DNA from: CAZUCE01 sp964619265
GTDB lineage: Bacteria > Planctomycetota > UBA1135 > GCA-002686595
Length of the DNA stretch: 64,000 nt
Direction: 5' to 3'
Assembly (NCBI GenBank): GCA_964619265.1
Contig: CAZUCE010000002.1
Span: 1 to 64,000, forward strand
The stretch's first letter is position 1. Each line of letters opens with the position of its first letter. Positions 26,415 through 34,686 of the stretch are shown in pieces. The notes beneath the pieces are model-generated. The model made no database searches. It was not told the DNA's origin and saw nothing but the letters and a program-made list of their open reading frames with translations. Made by a program: the position numbers and the translations under genes.

Positions 26415-26962
26415 GGCGTTTGGAGGAGCACCTGGGCCGCGGCAATCCAGGTTTTTGCGTCGAGATCGGATTGGGCGAGCAATTCGCGGGGGAACAGCTC
26501 GAGAACTTCCAGTTCTTCGTCTTCGTCCGGCGCGAGTCGTTCGTTCCCAGCGAGTTCCAGTTCTGTGGCCTCAAACAGGTGGATCTGCTCGGAACAGAAC
26601 CCGGGAGCCGCATAGAAGGCACCCAGGAACTTCCAGTGGCCGGCACGGAACCCGGTTTCTTCTTCCAGTTCTCGGCGAGCCGCCGAGGCGGGGTCTTCGT
26701 TTGGCTCGAGTCGGCCGGCGGGGATTTCGACCAGGGTGGTTTTTGTTGCGTGCCGGTACTGGCGAACGCAGAGCAGCTTGCCTTCCGCTGTGCGGGCGGC
26801 AATCGCCACGGCCCCGCCGTGGAGGACGACGTCCAGGCGCTGCTCAAGCCCACTGGGCAAGCGGATGTGCTCGTGGACCAGGTCGAAGACGCGACCGGAG
26901 TGGATCGGCCGGCTCTCGAGAATCTCTGGGGATGCGGAGAGTGGGGCGGAGTCGTCTTTCAC
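26411..26962 (-). CDS. Nudix hydrolase, ADP-ribose pyrophosphatase-like
   Basis: This 183-residue protein carries a complete Nudix box: GRLEPNEDPASAARRELEEE followed by TGF. The upstream strand pattern (FDLVHEHIRLPSGLEQRLDV; KLLCVRQYRHATKTTLVEIP) and PGFCSEQIHLFEAT after the box match the ADP-ribose pyrophosphatase (NudF) group, which hydrolyses ADP-ribose to AMP and ribose 5-phosphate. The start is GTG 26960-26962; upstream codons lack similarity. Confidence 0.85.
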   Translation of the reverse strand: MKDDSAPLSASPEILESRPIHSGRVFDLVHEHIRLPSGLEQRLDVVLHGGAVAIAARTAEGKLLCVRQYRHATKTTLVEIPAGRLEPNEDPASAARRELEEETGFRAGHWKFLGAFYAAPGFCSEQIHLFEATELELAGNERLAPDEDEELEVLELFPRELLAQSDLDAKTWIAAAQVLLQTP

Positions 26963-27246
26963 GCGACGAAGTCTAGCAGCCCGCGACGGGAGCCTTCTCC
27001 CGGGTCGAATGTGCGAAATCCGCTCGGGCTTGCCTTGCGCTGGCCCCAAAACTCGCAGGATTCGAGTCGTGGGTAGGCCTTGCGATGAGAATCTGAATCG
27101 CTCCTTTGGAGACAGCGCACCGGTCACGGGCTGCTTTGGCCAACGCTTCGCAGTTGCCGCCGAGGCACGGGGCTGTTTACGCGACGCAGGATCAGCGCAG
27201 CGGGGAATGAGGAGAGGCGAGGCGCGGCGGATAGGCTGGCGGGCTG

Positions 27247-29055
27247 ATGGACCTCCAAACGAACTCGCCTGCGCTATCCGCAAGGAGATCCCTTTGGAAC
27301 GCGCTTTTGGGATTTGCCTGCGCGCTCGGGTTCCTGTGTCTTTGGACTTGGCCGCTGGCGCTCGGGCTAGGCCACGAATGGCCTGTGGATCCCACGGCTC
27401 GGGGGGCTTCCTCCACTGCGATCCATGTGCACCTGGCCGAGCTGGGTGACTCGACCCGCTCGCTCGGCCGCGGCGAACTCCCGTTGCACTGGAGGGCCTT
27501 CTTCTTTCCCGTTGGTCAGCCCAGGGACACACCGCTGCTTGGATTGGTTCCACAGCTGTTCGCGGCCCCCCTGGTTGGATTGCTGGGGCCGCTCGCGGGC
27601 GCGACGGTTTTCTTGGGGTGCTGGTTGGCAGCGTCTCTCGTCTTTGCTTTTCAGCTTGGCCGCCGGCTCAAGCTCGGGTGGATCGGATCTGGGTTGGTGG
27701 CCTTTGGGTTTACCTTGACTCCAGCCCTGTTGCTAGAAGCCACGCGCGGTTCAGCGCACATGGCCTGCCCGCTGATTCCCCTCGGGTTCCTACTGATGCT
27801 GGATTTGTGTGCCGGGGTGCGGCCGGGGAGGTCGGCCTTTGGACTCGGGCTGGTCGTGACCGCAGCGTTCGGCTGTTCGTTCGGGACCGGCCTGGCCCTT
27901 GGGCTAGGCCTTTTGACCTTCGGGCTGTTGGGGCCTGGGTTCCCGTCCGGTTCGGCTCGGGAGTCAGGCTTTCGGTCGCCCGCGTTTTTGCTTGGGGTTG
28001 GGCTGGCTTGTCTACCCGTGCTCCTGGCCCAAGAAGGCACCGAACCTCCAAGACCGGCGAGCTTGGGAGGCACCTTGGCGGGACGCGCGGCCACCGAGGT
28101 CCCAGCTCCCGCCCGTGACCCCTTCGAGCTGCTCCGCCCGGCTCCGCTGCATCCTGCTCGCACCGGTTCGATTCGCTTTCCGTCTGCGGAGGCTCGGGCA
28201 GGGGCGTCCGTGAGTTTCGATTGGCGCCGACCCGCGGTTGCCCCTCAAATTTCCTGGAGCGCGCTGGTCTTTGCGTTGCTGTTTGGGTTGCGGACGCGGT
28301 TTGCCCGGCGCTGTCTGCTGGCCGCTGCCACGATGGGGAGCCTGTCGTGGCTCAAGCAGCCTCGAATCGAGGGCTTTGGCCAGCCGTGGCTCGAGCTTTG
28401 GCCCCTCGCCTTGGGCTTTTTGTTCCTCTCCGCGGCTAGCGCGCTTGAGGAAGCGCGTGTTCGAAGCGCGCTCGGGCGCCTTGCGTTTTGGGCCGCTCCT
28501 TGTCTGGTGGCCTTTGAGGGTTGGGTTGCTCCGCTGCAGACCTTCACAGCCGAGCCACCGCCCTTCGTGGAAGAGATGGCGAAGCTCCCGGCCGAAGGCA
28601 GCTGGGTGCTGCTCCCCCCCTCGGCCGCGCCGCATCCGGCCCATGGCTGGCAAGCCTGGCACGGCAGGCCGAACTGGATGCCAGCGCCCGGTGCCTGGGC
28701 ACGGCAGGCCTTCGAAGATCGCCGCCGGCGCGCCCCAAGCCTCTTTCAACTGAGCCACGATCTGTCCCAATCCGAAGGGGCTCCCGCGGGATGGCTCTCC
28801 AGCGAGCTTGGAGCAGAAGCTCTTGACTACGCAGTGCTCGCGGTTGCTCTCGAGCTAGAGCTGGAGGGCGTTGACCATGTCTTGCTCGATACGGAGCGGA
28901 CGACCCATCCCCTCGAAGCCGTGGATCTTCTCGATCGACTGCCCGGGTTCGTGCGAGGGAACGAAGCCGGGGCCGGCGTCTTGTGGTGGGCGCGGGTGCC
29001 GCCGCTTCATCGCTGGGAAGCCGCGGGGGATCCTAAGGGGCGCGAAGTGCCTTGA
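27247..29055 (+). CDS. Polytopic membrane protein, unknown (GT-C-like topology)
   Basis: This 602-residue protein has about ten hydrophobic segments, starting with WNALLGFACALGFLCLWTWPL. A first external loop contains acidic residues (HLAELGDSTRSLGRGELPLH, then FFPVGQPRDTPLLG). The C-terminal 150 residues are soluble. The layout resembles bacterial GT-C/YfhO-type membrane glycosyltransferases, but no diagnostic motif is seen. It starts at ATG 27247 with a weak ribosome site. Confidence 0.6.
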   Translation: MDLQTNSPALSARRSLWNALLGFACALGFLCLWTWPLALGLGHEWPVDPTARGASSTAIHVHLAELGDSTRSLGRGELPLHWRAFFFPVGQPRDTPLLGLVPQLFAAPLVGLLGPLAGATVFLGCWLAASLVFAFQLGRRLKLGWIGSGLVAFGFTLTPALLLEATRGSAHMACPLIPLGFLLMLDLCAGVRPGRSAFGLGLVVTAAFGCSFGTGLALGLGLLTFGLLGPGFPSGSARESGFRSPAFLLGVGLACLPVLLAQEGTEPPRPASLGGTLAGRAATEVPAPARDPFELLRPAPLHPARTGSIRFPSAEARAGASVSFDWRRPAVAPQISWSALVFALLFGLRTRFARRCLLAAATMGSLSWLKQPRIEGFGQPWLELWPLALGFLFLSAASALEEARVRSALGRLAFWAAPCLVAFEGWVAPLQTFTAEPPPFVEEMAKLPAEGSWVLLPPSAAPHPAHGWQAWHGRPNWMPAPGAWARQAFEDRRRRAPSLFQLSHDLSQSEGAPAGWLSSELGAEALDYAVLAVALELELEGVDHVLLDTERTTHPLEAVDLLDRLPGFVRGNEAGAGVLWWARVPPLHRWEAAGDPKGREVP

Positions 29056-29082
29056 ATCCAAGGGCCCCGCTTCAGACTCGAG

Positions 29083-29454
29083 TCAATATTCGGGCTCGAG
29101 CTCGAGCTGGGCCAGTTCGGCTTCGGTGAGCTCGACCGGTCCGTGGGCCTTTTCGGTTTCCTCGCCATGAATGCGCTGGAGACCTACCAGAAACATCGTG
29201 ACCATGTTCGAGAGGTCGAGTCGATCGTTGTCCACGGCGAGCTGGGAGAACTTCTGAAGGTGTTTGGCCAGCTGGGGGATCTTCTTGACCGCCGGATTGA
29301 TTTCGCGCTTCGCTCGTTCGGCGGCCTTTTGTTTCTCGAGCCGCTCTCGTTCGCGTTCGATTTGGAGTTCGAGATCCGCGATCCGCTCGGCATCCGTGCG
29401 GCGACGATAGGTACGCTTGCCTTGGGTGGCTTCGGTAGAAGAAGGAACGCTCAT
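29083..29454 (-). CDS. Small coiled-coil protein, unknown
   Basis: This 123-residue protein starts at ATG 29452-29454. It is highly charged, with a predicted coiled coil over residues 20-55 (DAERIADLELQIERERERLE, then KQKAAERAKREI). A helical region (KKIPQLAKHLQKFSQLAVDN) and an acidic C-terminus follow. It has no signal peptide, so it is cytoplasmic. It is convergent with the polytopic protein gene. No family is assigned. Confidence 0.65.
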   Translation of the reverse strand: MSVPSSTEATQGKRTYRRRTDAERIADLELQIERERERLEKQKAAERAKREINPAVKKIPQLAKHLQKFSQLAVDNDRLDLSNMVTMFLVGLQRIHGEETEKAHGPVELTEAELAQLELEPEY

Positions 29455-30233
29455 CGCAGGAAAGGGCCGGCATTCGGCCTCGGGTTGGAAAGTGCGTGAC
29501 GTTGGGGCGGTGCTCCAAGTCGAGAGCAGGCTCAAGACGATTCAGATACATCGCAGCCCCTTCGATTTCCGGCTGGCCCCTTCGGGGGATCGCCGGACCA
29601 CGGCTGATCGAAAGCACTGGATTCAAGCCTTCACGGTTTGAGGGCTTGTTCCTTAACTCCTAATACTATGAGCGGCTACGGGAGTATCCTCTGCTCTAGA
29701 CCCTCAAAAATTTGTGATTCGCTGTGGGCCCTAGGGATTATTAACGGGAACGCCGGGTCCTTCCACCAGCAAAGTCGCCGCTCTTCCGGGCCCGAGCCGG
29801 GTCTCACCCTGGGCGATTTGGGGCTCCTTTGGGTCGACTGGGTTTCCCGGAACCGGCCTCTGGATCCCGGTGCCCGGGGTTCCCAGAACAGGCCCCCGGA
29901 GATCCGAAATTTCGGAGCGCCCGAAGCGCCGGAAGCCTGAAATCGGGCCTGAAATGGGGGGGATCCCGGAGATTTCTGGCGGCGTCTGCGGGTTCACCGG
30001 GGGGATCCTCTATTATCGCTCCCGCGAACCCGCGGTGGGGCCAACCGACCCCGGGCCAGCAGGCACTCAAGCTTGCAGGCTCGGCTGGCTGGCGAGCTCC
30101 GCCCTGGGACCCGGAGGACTCTCCGGAAGCGCCCTTTGAACAACTAGGTGTCCCCCTCTGCGGCACCGGCTTCCCTTGGCCGGCCCGGCCGCCATTCTCC
30201 GATCCGTCGGTTCTCCTACGCCCCTTCGATCTC
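29455..30233. other. Long non-coding stretch with inverted repeats
   Basis: Nearly 780 bases without a convincing gene, the longest gap in the window. Its middle (29640-29750) is markedly more AT-rich than its surroundings. TTGAGG (29638-29643) followed 18 bases later by AATACT (29662-29667) could be a sigma-70-type promoter reading towards hpt. Downstream are a perfect 14-bp palindrome (29903-29916, TCCGAAATTTCGGA), repeated CCTGAAAT, and two GGGGGGATCC elements (about 29956 and 29999). I looked for RNase P RNA, tmRNA and SRP RNA consensus pieces and saw none. Confidence 0.5.
29903..29916. repeat. 14-bp perfect palindrome
   Basis: TCCGAAATTTCGGA lies inside the long non-coding stretch before hpt. 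It could be an operator or the tip of an RNA hairpin. Confidence 0.5.
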
Positions 30234-30800
30234 GTGCACGAAGACATCCAACAAGTCCTGATCTCCGAAGCCGAGATCGTTCGCGGTCTGGATCGCCTAG
30301 CGGGCGAGGTTCACCGAGCTATGGGGGACGGGCCGTTCACTGTGGTCGGTGTCCTCAACGGGGCAGCTGTGTTCGTTTCCGACCTGATTCGGCGGTTGCC
30401 AAGCCCCATCGAACTTTCGTTCGTTTCGGCGAGCAGCTATCGGGACGGAACCGAATCTGGGAATCTAGTCCTCGACTTCTTGCCGACCGAAGCGGACCTC
30501 GTTGGACGCCGGCTTCTGCTCGTAGACGACATCTTGGACACCGGTCGAACCTTGGCCGGCTTGCGGGCAGCGCTCTTGGAGCGCGGGGCCGCGAGTGTTC
30601 AGACCTGCGTTTTCCTCGACAAGCCGGCGCGCCGGGCGGTTGAGCTGGAGGCGGACTTCCGGTGTTTTGAAATCGACGACCTGTTCGTCGTGGGTTACGG
30701 CCTCGATTACGCCGGCCTGTATCGCAATTTGCCGTTCGTGGGAGCCCTCAAACCCGAGGCGATCGAACGCCGCGCCGGTGTTCGCAGCGAGGCTCTCTGA
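30234..30800 (+). CDS. hpt: Hypoxanthine (6-oxopurine) phosphoribosyltransferase
   Basis: This 188-residue protein starts at GTG 30234 by comparison with the family, where the N-terminus is DI..VLIS.EI. The PRPP-binding motif RLLLVDDILDTGRTL is present, with the flexible-loop region (SFVSASSYRDGTES) and the purine-site region (DDLFVVGYGLDYAGLYRNLP). It salvages hypoxanthine or guanine to IMP or GMP with PRPP. The frame is open upstream to 29829 but the extension looks non-coding. GTG 30150 is an alternative. Confidence 0.85.
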   Translation: MHEDIQQVLISEAEIVRGLDRLAGEVHRAMGDGPFTVVGVLNGAAVFVSDLIRRLPSPIELSFVSASSYRDGTESGNLVLDFLPTEADLVGRRLLLVDDILDTGRTLAGLRAALLERGAASVQTCVFLDKPARRAVELEADFRCFEIDDLFVVGYGLDYAGLYRNLPFVGALKPEAIERRAGVRSEAL

Positions 30801-30875
30801 TCAGGCCGAGTCGGCTGCCGCTTCGAGGAAGAACCGCAACGCGACGTAAAGGCTTTGGGCCAACGGAGGACCACC

Positions 30876-32033
30876 ATGGACGGGGAATGGATCGAGGAGG
30901 ACTTGGAGGAGGAGGTCGCTGAAGCAGGAGCTGAAGCGATGGATTCCGAGGTGCATCTGGTGCCGCAAGAGCACGTTGGGCTTGAGCTCGATGAGTATTT
31001 GTGCCTGCTGTACCCCCAGGTGCCGAAGGGCCGGCTCCGCCACGAAGTGCGCTGCGGTCGCGTCTTGGTCGATGGCATGCGCGTGAAGCCTTCCCAGCGC
31101 CTGCGTCCGAACAACGTCCTGCTGATCTCTTTGGATGAGGACACGCTGGATCGTGCGCTGCCGGTGGCGCCGCAGATCGAGTTGAACGTTCTGTTTGAAA
31201 GCGAGCGGGTCCTGTGCGTCGACAAGCCCTCCGGCCTGGCCGTGGAGCCCGAACGCTGGATTCGTGAAACCGGATCGATGTCCGGCGCGCTTTTGGCGAG
31301 AGCCAAGTCCGAATCGCCCGAGTCTGAGCCGCTGACCTGGCGCCCGAGGCTCGTGCATCGCCTCGACAAGGAGACCTCGGGAGTGCTGCTGGCTGCCAAG
31401 GACATCGAAGCCGAGCGTGAGTTGCGCGGTGCGTTTGAACGTGGAACAGTCGAGAAGGCCTACCTGGCCTTGGTCGAAGGGGAGCATCCCTTGGAGCTGG
31501 GTGAGCGGGAGACCATCGACGCGGCGATCGGCCCCGATCCCCGCAAGAGCGGGAAGATGCAAGTCGATGCCCGGGGCAAGGAGTCGATCACGGAGATCGA
31601 GGTGGTCGAGCGGTTCCAGGGCTACACGTTGGTGCGCTGTTTTCCCCGAACCGGACGCACCCACCAAATTCGGGTGCATTTGGCATCTGCCGGATTCCCG
31701 CTTGCCGTGGACAAACTCTACGGCCGGCGAGACGAGTTGCGGCTGTCGGAGCTCAAGCGCAGCTACAAGGCCAAGAAAGGGCGGCCTGAACGGCCGCTCG
31801 TCAGTCGTTCCACCCTTCACGCCGAGCAGCTGGTGTTTGCGCTGCCCGGTGTTCCCGAGCAGGGCCGCCCCGAGCGGCCTGGCGCCTTTCCCGAACCGAA
31901 CGGAGACGAACCGAGTTTCGCCTTCGATTCGAGCCAGTGTTTCGTCCGCGTGCGCGCACGCCTCCATGCCGACTTCGAGCGAGCCCTCAAGCAGCTACGT
32001 AAGCATCGGCCCCCTCATAACTACTCCGCATAA
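30876..32033 (+). CDS. RluA-family pseudouridine synthase
   Basis: This 385-residue protein has an acidic N-terminal leader (WIEEDLEEEVAEAGAE), an S4-like RNA-binding segment (LDEYLCLLYPQVPKGRLRHE) and the RluA catalytic motif HRLDKETSGVLLAAKD with the nucleophilic Asp. CFPRTGRTHQIRVHLASAG is the conserved C-terminal motif II. It isomerises uridine in rRNA or tRNA. A good ribosome site (GGAGGA, 30865-30870) precedes ATG 30876. The next gene encodes a second, unrelated pseudouridine synthase (TruD) starting 28 bases after this stop. Confidence 0.85.
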   Translation: MDGEWIEEDLEEEVAEAGAEAMDSEVHLVPQEHVGLELDEYLCLLYPQVPKGRLRHEVRCGRVLVDGMRVKPSQRLRPNNVLLISLDEDTLDRALPVAPQIELNVLFESERVLCVDKPSGLAVEPERWIRETGSMSGALLARAKSESPESEPLTWRPRLVHRLDKETSGVLLAAKDIEAERELRGAFERGTVEKAYLALVEGEHPLELGERETIDAAIGPDPRKSGKMQVDARGKESITEIEVVERFQGYTLVRCFPRTGRTHQIRVHLASAGFPLAVDKLYGRRDELRLSELKRSYKAKKGRPERPLVSRSTLHAEQLVFALPGVPEQGRPERPGAFPEPNGDEPSFAFDSSQCFVRVRARLHADFERALKQLRKHRPPHNYSA

Positions 32034-32061
32034 CATCCGGGCTGCGAGCCCCCCCTGACCC

Positions 32062-34548
32062 ATGAAACTCAAAACCCGCCCCGGAGACTTCCGGGTTCGT
32101 GAACTGTTGCGTCCCGACGTCCTTGGCGAAAAAGGCGAGCATCGCGTGTACCGCGTCACTAAGCGCAAGCTGACTTCTCCGGAAGCCGCTCGCGAGCTGG
32201 CCCGCGCAGCAGGTGTCGAGGTCGGCGATGTCTCCATGGCCGGTCTCAAGGACCGCCAGGGGATCACGATTCAGCACATGAGCATTCCTGGCGGCGCCCA
32301 GGTGGCCATCGAAGACCCCGAGTTGCGCATCGACTACGTCGGACGGTCCGAAGATCCGATCAGCAGCGAGCACTCCGATGGCAACGCCTTTGAGATCTGC
32401 GTCAGAGATTTGGATCGCTCTCAATTGGAGTACCTGCGCCGCAATCTCGAGGTTGTTCGCAGGTATGGAGTTCCGAACTACTTCGATGAACAGCGATTTG
32501 GCAACCTCGCCTTCAATCAGGGATGGGTCGCTCGCGAGCTGATGCTCGGCCGCGCGGAACAGGCTCTGCGTCAACTCTTGGTCGGAGAAGGGGAGTACGA
32601 GCGCGAAGAAAGCTTGCGATTCAAGCGGGGTCTGACCGAGCGCTGGGGGAACTTCGAGGCTTGCCGCGACCTGGCCCAAAAGGCTGGTCAGCACCGGTCG
32701 ATTTTTGAGCACCTGGTCGATCATCCCGGCGATTTCCGCGGTGCGTTCCGCTACGTCGCCTCCAGGGTTCGGTTGATTCACCTTTACGCCTATCAGTCGC
32801 ACCTGTGGAACCGAGCGGTGACCGAGCGTTTGCGCGGTGGGCTTTCGGTGGAGAGGCGACTCGTGGTTGATAGCGTCGAGGGACCGCTGGTCTGTCACGG
32901 GGAGGAGTTGCCCGAGGGCGTTTCGCTCGAAGACACCTTCCGGCTGCCGGCCGCTGGCCTCGAGGACGTGGCGGACAAGACCCAGCGGGATCTATTGAGC
33001 GATGTGCTCGCCTCGGAAGGCCTGGCGGAAGGGCAGTTCGAGGTCCAGGGGGTCGAGGGATTCGCCCTGAAAGGGGAAGACCGGCCGATGTTCTGTGTAC
33101 CCCGTCACCTGCGTGTGCGGCCCGCGGAAGAAGACCGGGAATACCGCGGTTCGCATATGGTGAAGCTACGGTTCGAATTGCCCCGTGGCGCCTACGCGAC
33201 GCTTGTCGTCCGGCGCCTGCTGGCCCAACCGGTGGGAACTGGATCCGACGAAGCGACCGAACCGCAAGGATCCGATCGGGGTGAGTACAGCGGTCCCCGT
33301 GGACCCCAGCGGCGTCCCGGCGAGCGGGGCGCGGGAGGCCCCCGCGGTGGAGCTCGCGGCTTCAGCGAAGGGGAGGGGCGCCGCCACCATGGCGGTCCGC
33401 ACGAGGCCTACGCCGGAGGACAAAGTTCCTACGGTGGCGGGGGTGGCGGCTCCTCCCGCGGACGCGACCACGGAGGATCGCGCAGCTATGGCAGCCACCG
33501 CGAAGGAGGGGGGTCGTACCGCGGCGGTCGCGGTCAAGAAGGCTCCTTCCGCGGCGGTCGCGGCCAAGAGGACTCCTACCGAGGCGCCCGCGGCCAGCAA
33601 GGCTCCTATCGCGGTGGTGGCCGAGACGATGCGTACCGCGGTGGTCGAGGGCAAACCGATTCCTATCGCGGCGGGCACCGTCAAGATGGGCCGTACCGTG
33701 GCGGCCCCGGCCAAGGTGGCGGCTACCGCGGGGAACGGGGACAAGACCGGCCGTTCCGCGGCGGGCGCGACCAACAATCGTCCTACGGCGGAGGGGGACG
33801 GGGCGACTCGTTCCGCGGGGGAAGGGGCGACTCGTCCCACGGAGGAAATCGTCGCGACGACACCTACCGGGGAGGTCGAGACCAGCGTGGCTTCCATCGG
33901 GATTCAGGCCAGGCGGGTTCCTACCGCGGCGGGCGCGATCAAGGCGGTTCGTATCGCGATGATCGCGGGCGCGGCGGCTCCGATCGAGGGGGCTACCAGG
34001 GCGGTCGCGGCGGCTACCAAGGGGGTGATCGGCAGGGAAGGGACTTCCGCAGCGGCGGGTGGGATCGCGATCGGTCCGGCGAATCGCGTGGAGACTATCG
34101 GGATCGTGGGCAGGGCAACCGGGGATACGACGACCGGGGATACGGCAACCGTGGACCTAGCGACCGTGGCTACCAGGGACGACCGAACTACGGCCAAGGC
34201 GGCGGTTACCAAGATCGCGGCCGGCCCCAGCGCGGCGACGGTCCCCGTGGCTACGGGGATCGCGACCAAAGAGGAGGTGGCTACGGGGACCGTCAGCACG
34301 GTTCCTTTGGGGCTGGTGACCGGCGCGGAGGCGGGACCGGCAACTGGGGCGGCGGCCGGGATCAGCGCCGCGGAGGCGGTTCCTATGGAGGCGGCTACCC
34401 CGGCGATCGCGCGGACCGTGGAGGCCGCGGGAGCACCGGCCCTCGCGACGAACGGCAAGCCCCGCATGGACCGCTTGCACCCCGCAAACGAGGTCGCTCG
34501 AACCGTCCTGACTGGCAGAAGGGCAAGGGCGAAGACGCCCCGGAGTAG
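32062..34548 (+). CDS. truD: tRNA pseudouridine(13) synthase TruD with giant RGG/YRGG repeat tail
   Basis: This 828-residue protein has two parts. Residues 1 to about 390 form a TruD enzyme: FRVRELL, the catalytic AGLKDRQ (Asp64), PNYFDEQRFG (138-147) and a complete C-terminal region to ELPRGAYATLVVRRLL. TruD converts U13 of tRNA to pseudouridine; E. coli TruD is about 349 residues. Residues about 393-828 are an intrinsically disordered tail rich in Gly, Arg, Tyr, Ser, Asp and Gln, with repeated YRGGRGQ and RGG units, ending in a basic KRGRSNRPDWQKGKGE. Such tails bind RNA and can drive condensation. I see no stop or frameshift between the parts. Confidence 0.9.
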   Translation: MKLKTRPGDFRVRELLRPDVLGEKGEHRVYRVTKRKLTSPEAARELARAAGVEVGDVSMAGLKDRQGITIQHMSIPGGAQVAIEDPELRIDYVGRSEDPISSEHSDGNAFEICVRDLDRSQLEYLRRNLEVVRRYGVPNYFDEQRFGNLAFNQGWVARELMLGRAEQALRQLLVGEGEYEREESLRFKRGLTERWGNFEACRDLAQKAGQHRSIFEHLVDHPGDFRGAFRYVASRVRLIHLYAYQSHLWNRAVTERLRGGLSVERRLVVDSVEGPLVCHGEELPEGVSLEDTFRLPAAGLEDVADKTQRDLLSDVLASEGLAEGQFEVQGVEGFALKGEDRPMFCVPRHLRVRPAEEDREYRGSHMVKLRFELPRGAYATLVVRRLLAQPVGTGSDEATEPQGSDRGEYSGPRGPQRRPGERGAGGPRGGARGFSEGEGRRHHGGPHEAYAGGQSSYGGGGGGSSRGRDHGGSRSYGSHREGGGSYRGGRGQEGSFRGGRGQEDSYRGARGQQGSYRGGGRDDAYRGGRGQTDSYRGGHRQDGPYRGGPGQGGGYRGERGQDRPFRGGRDQQSSYGGGGRGDSFRGGRGDSSHGGNRRDDTYRGGRDQRGFHRDSGQAGSYRGGRDQGGSYRDDRGRGGSDRGGYQGGRGGYQGGDRQGRDFRSGGWDRDRSGESRGDYRDRGQGNRGYDDRGYGNRGPSDRGYQGRPNYGQGGGYQDRGRPQRGDGPRGYGDRDQRGGGYGDRQHGSFGAGDRRGGGTGNWGGGRDQRRGGGSYGGGYPGDRADRGGRGSTGPRDERQAPHGPLAPRKRGRSNRPDWQKGKGEDAPE
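33238..34545 (+). repeat. RGG/YRGGRGQ coding repeats of the TruD tail
   Basis: This DNA encodes about 435 residues dominated by YRGG, SYRGGRGQ, GGYRG and DRGYG-type units. Because the codons are so biased (GGN, CGN), other frames also stay open, giving long Ala/Val/Thr frames on both strands that are by-products. Imperfect repeats at the DNA level favour length variation. Confidence 0.85.
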
Positions 34549-34575
34549 CACGCTGCGCGGGCCATTCCGTCGTCT

Positions 34576-34614
34576 GGGCAGGAGAGCGAGCTAAGCTCTC
34601 CTGCCCGCTTTTTT
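34576..34614 (+). terminator. Intrinsic terminator of truD
   Basis: A 12-bp perfect stem (34576-34587 with 34595-34606) has a 7-base loop, followed by GC and TTTTTT (34609-34614). It begins 27 bases after the truD stop. Confidence 0.9.
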
Positions 34615-34627
34615 CTCTGTCTCCCCG

Positions 34628-34641
34628 CGTTCTTAAGAACG
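34628..34641. promoter_or_regulatory. 14-bp palindrome, candidate operator upstream of mtnP
   Basis: The perfect palindrome CGTTCTTAAGAACG is AT-rich at its centre, unlike the flanks. It lies 45 bases before the mtnP start and just after the truD terminator, a fitting place for a dimeric repressor. Confidence 0.45.
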
Positions 34642-34686
34642 ATCCCCCCCTTGGCGTTGCGTCGGCCGCACGCCCCCCCAATCCCT

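Noticed and set aside
29455..30233. RNase P RNA, tmRNA, SRP RNA or tRNA in the gene-free stretch
   Set aside because: Diagnostic sequences such as the T-loop GGTTCRA context and RNase P consensus were looked for and not seen.
29829..30233. N-terminal extension of hpt
   Set aside because: Pro/Gly/Ser-rich sequence without family similarity. Hpt proteins begin near the chosen GTG.
33185..34594. Long plus-strand frame rich in Ala, Val and Thr, and minus-strand frames at 33166-33897 and 33904-34551
   Set aside because: They arise from the repetitive GGN/CGN codons of the RGG tail of TruD. No start signal and no family resemblance.
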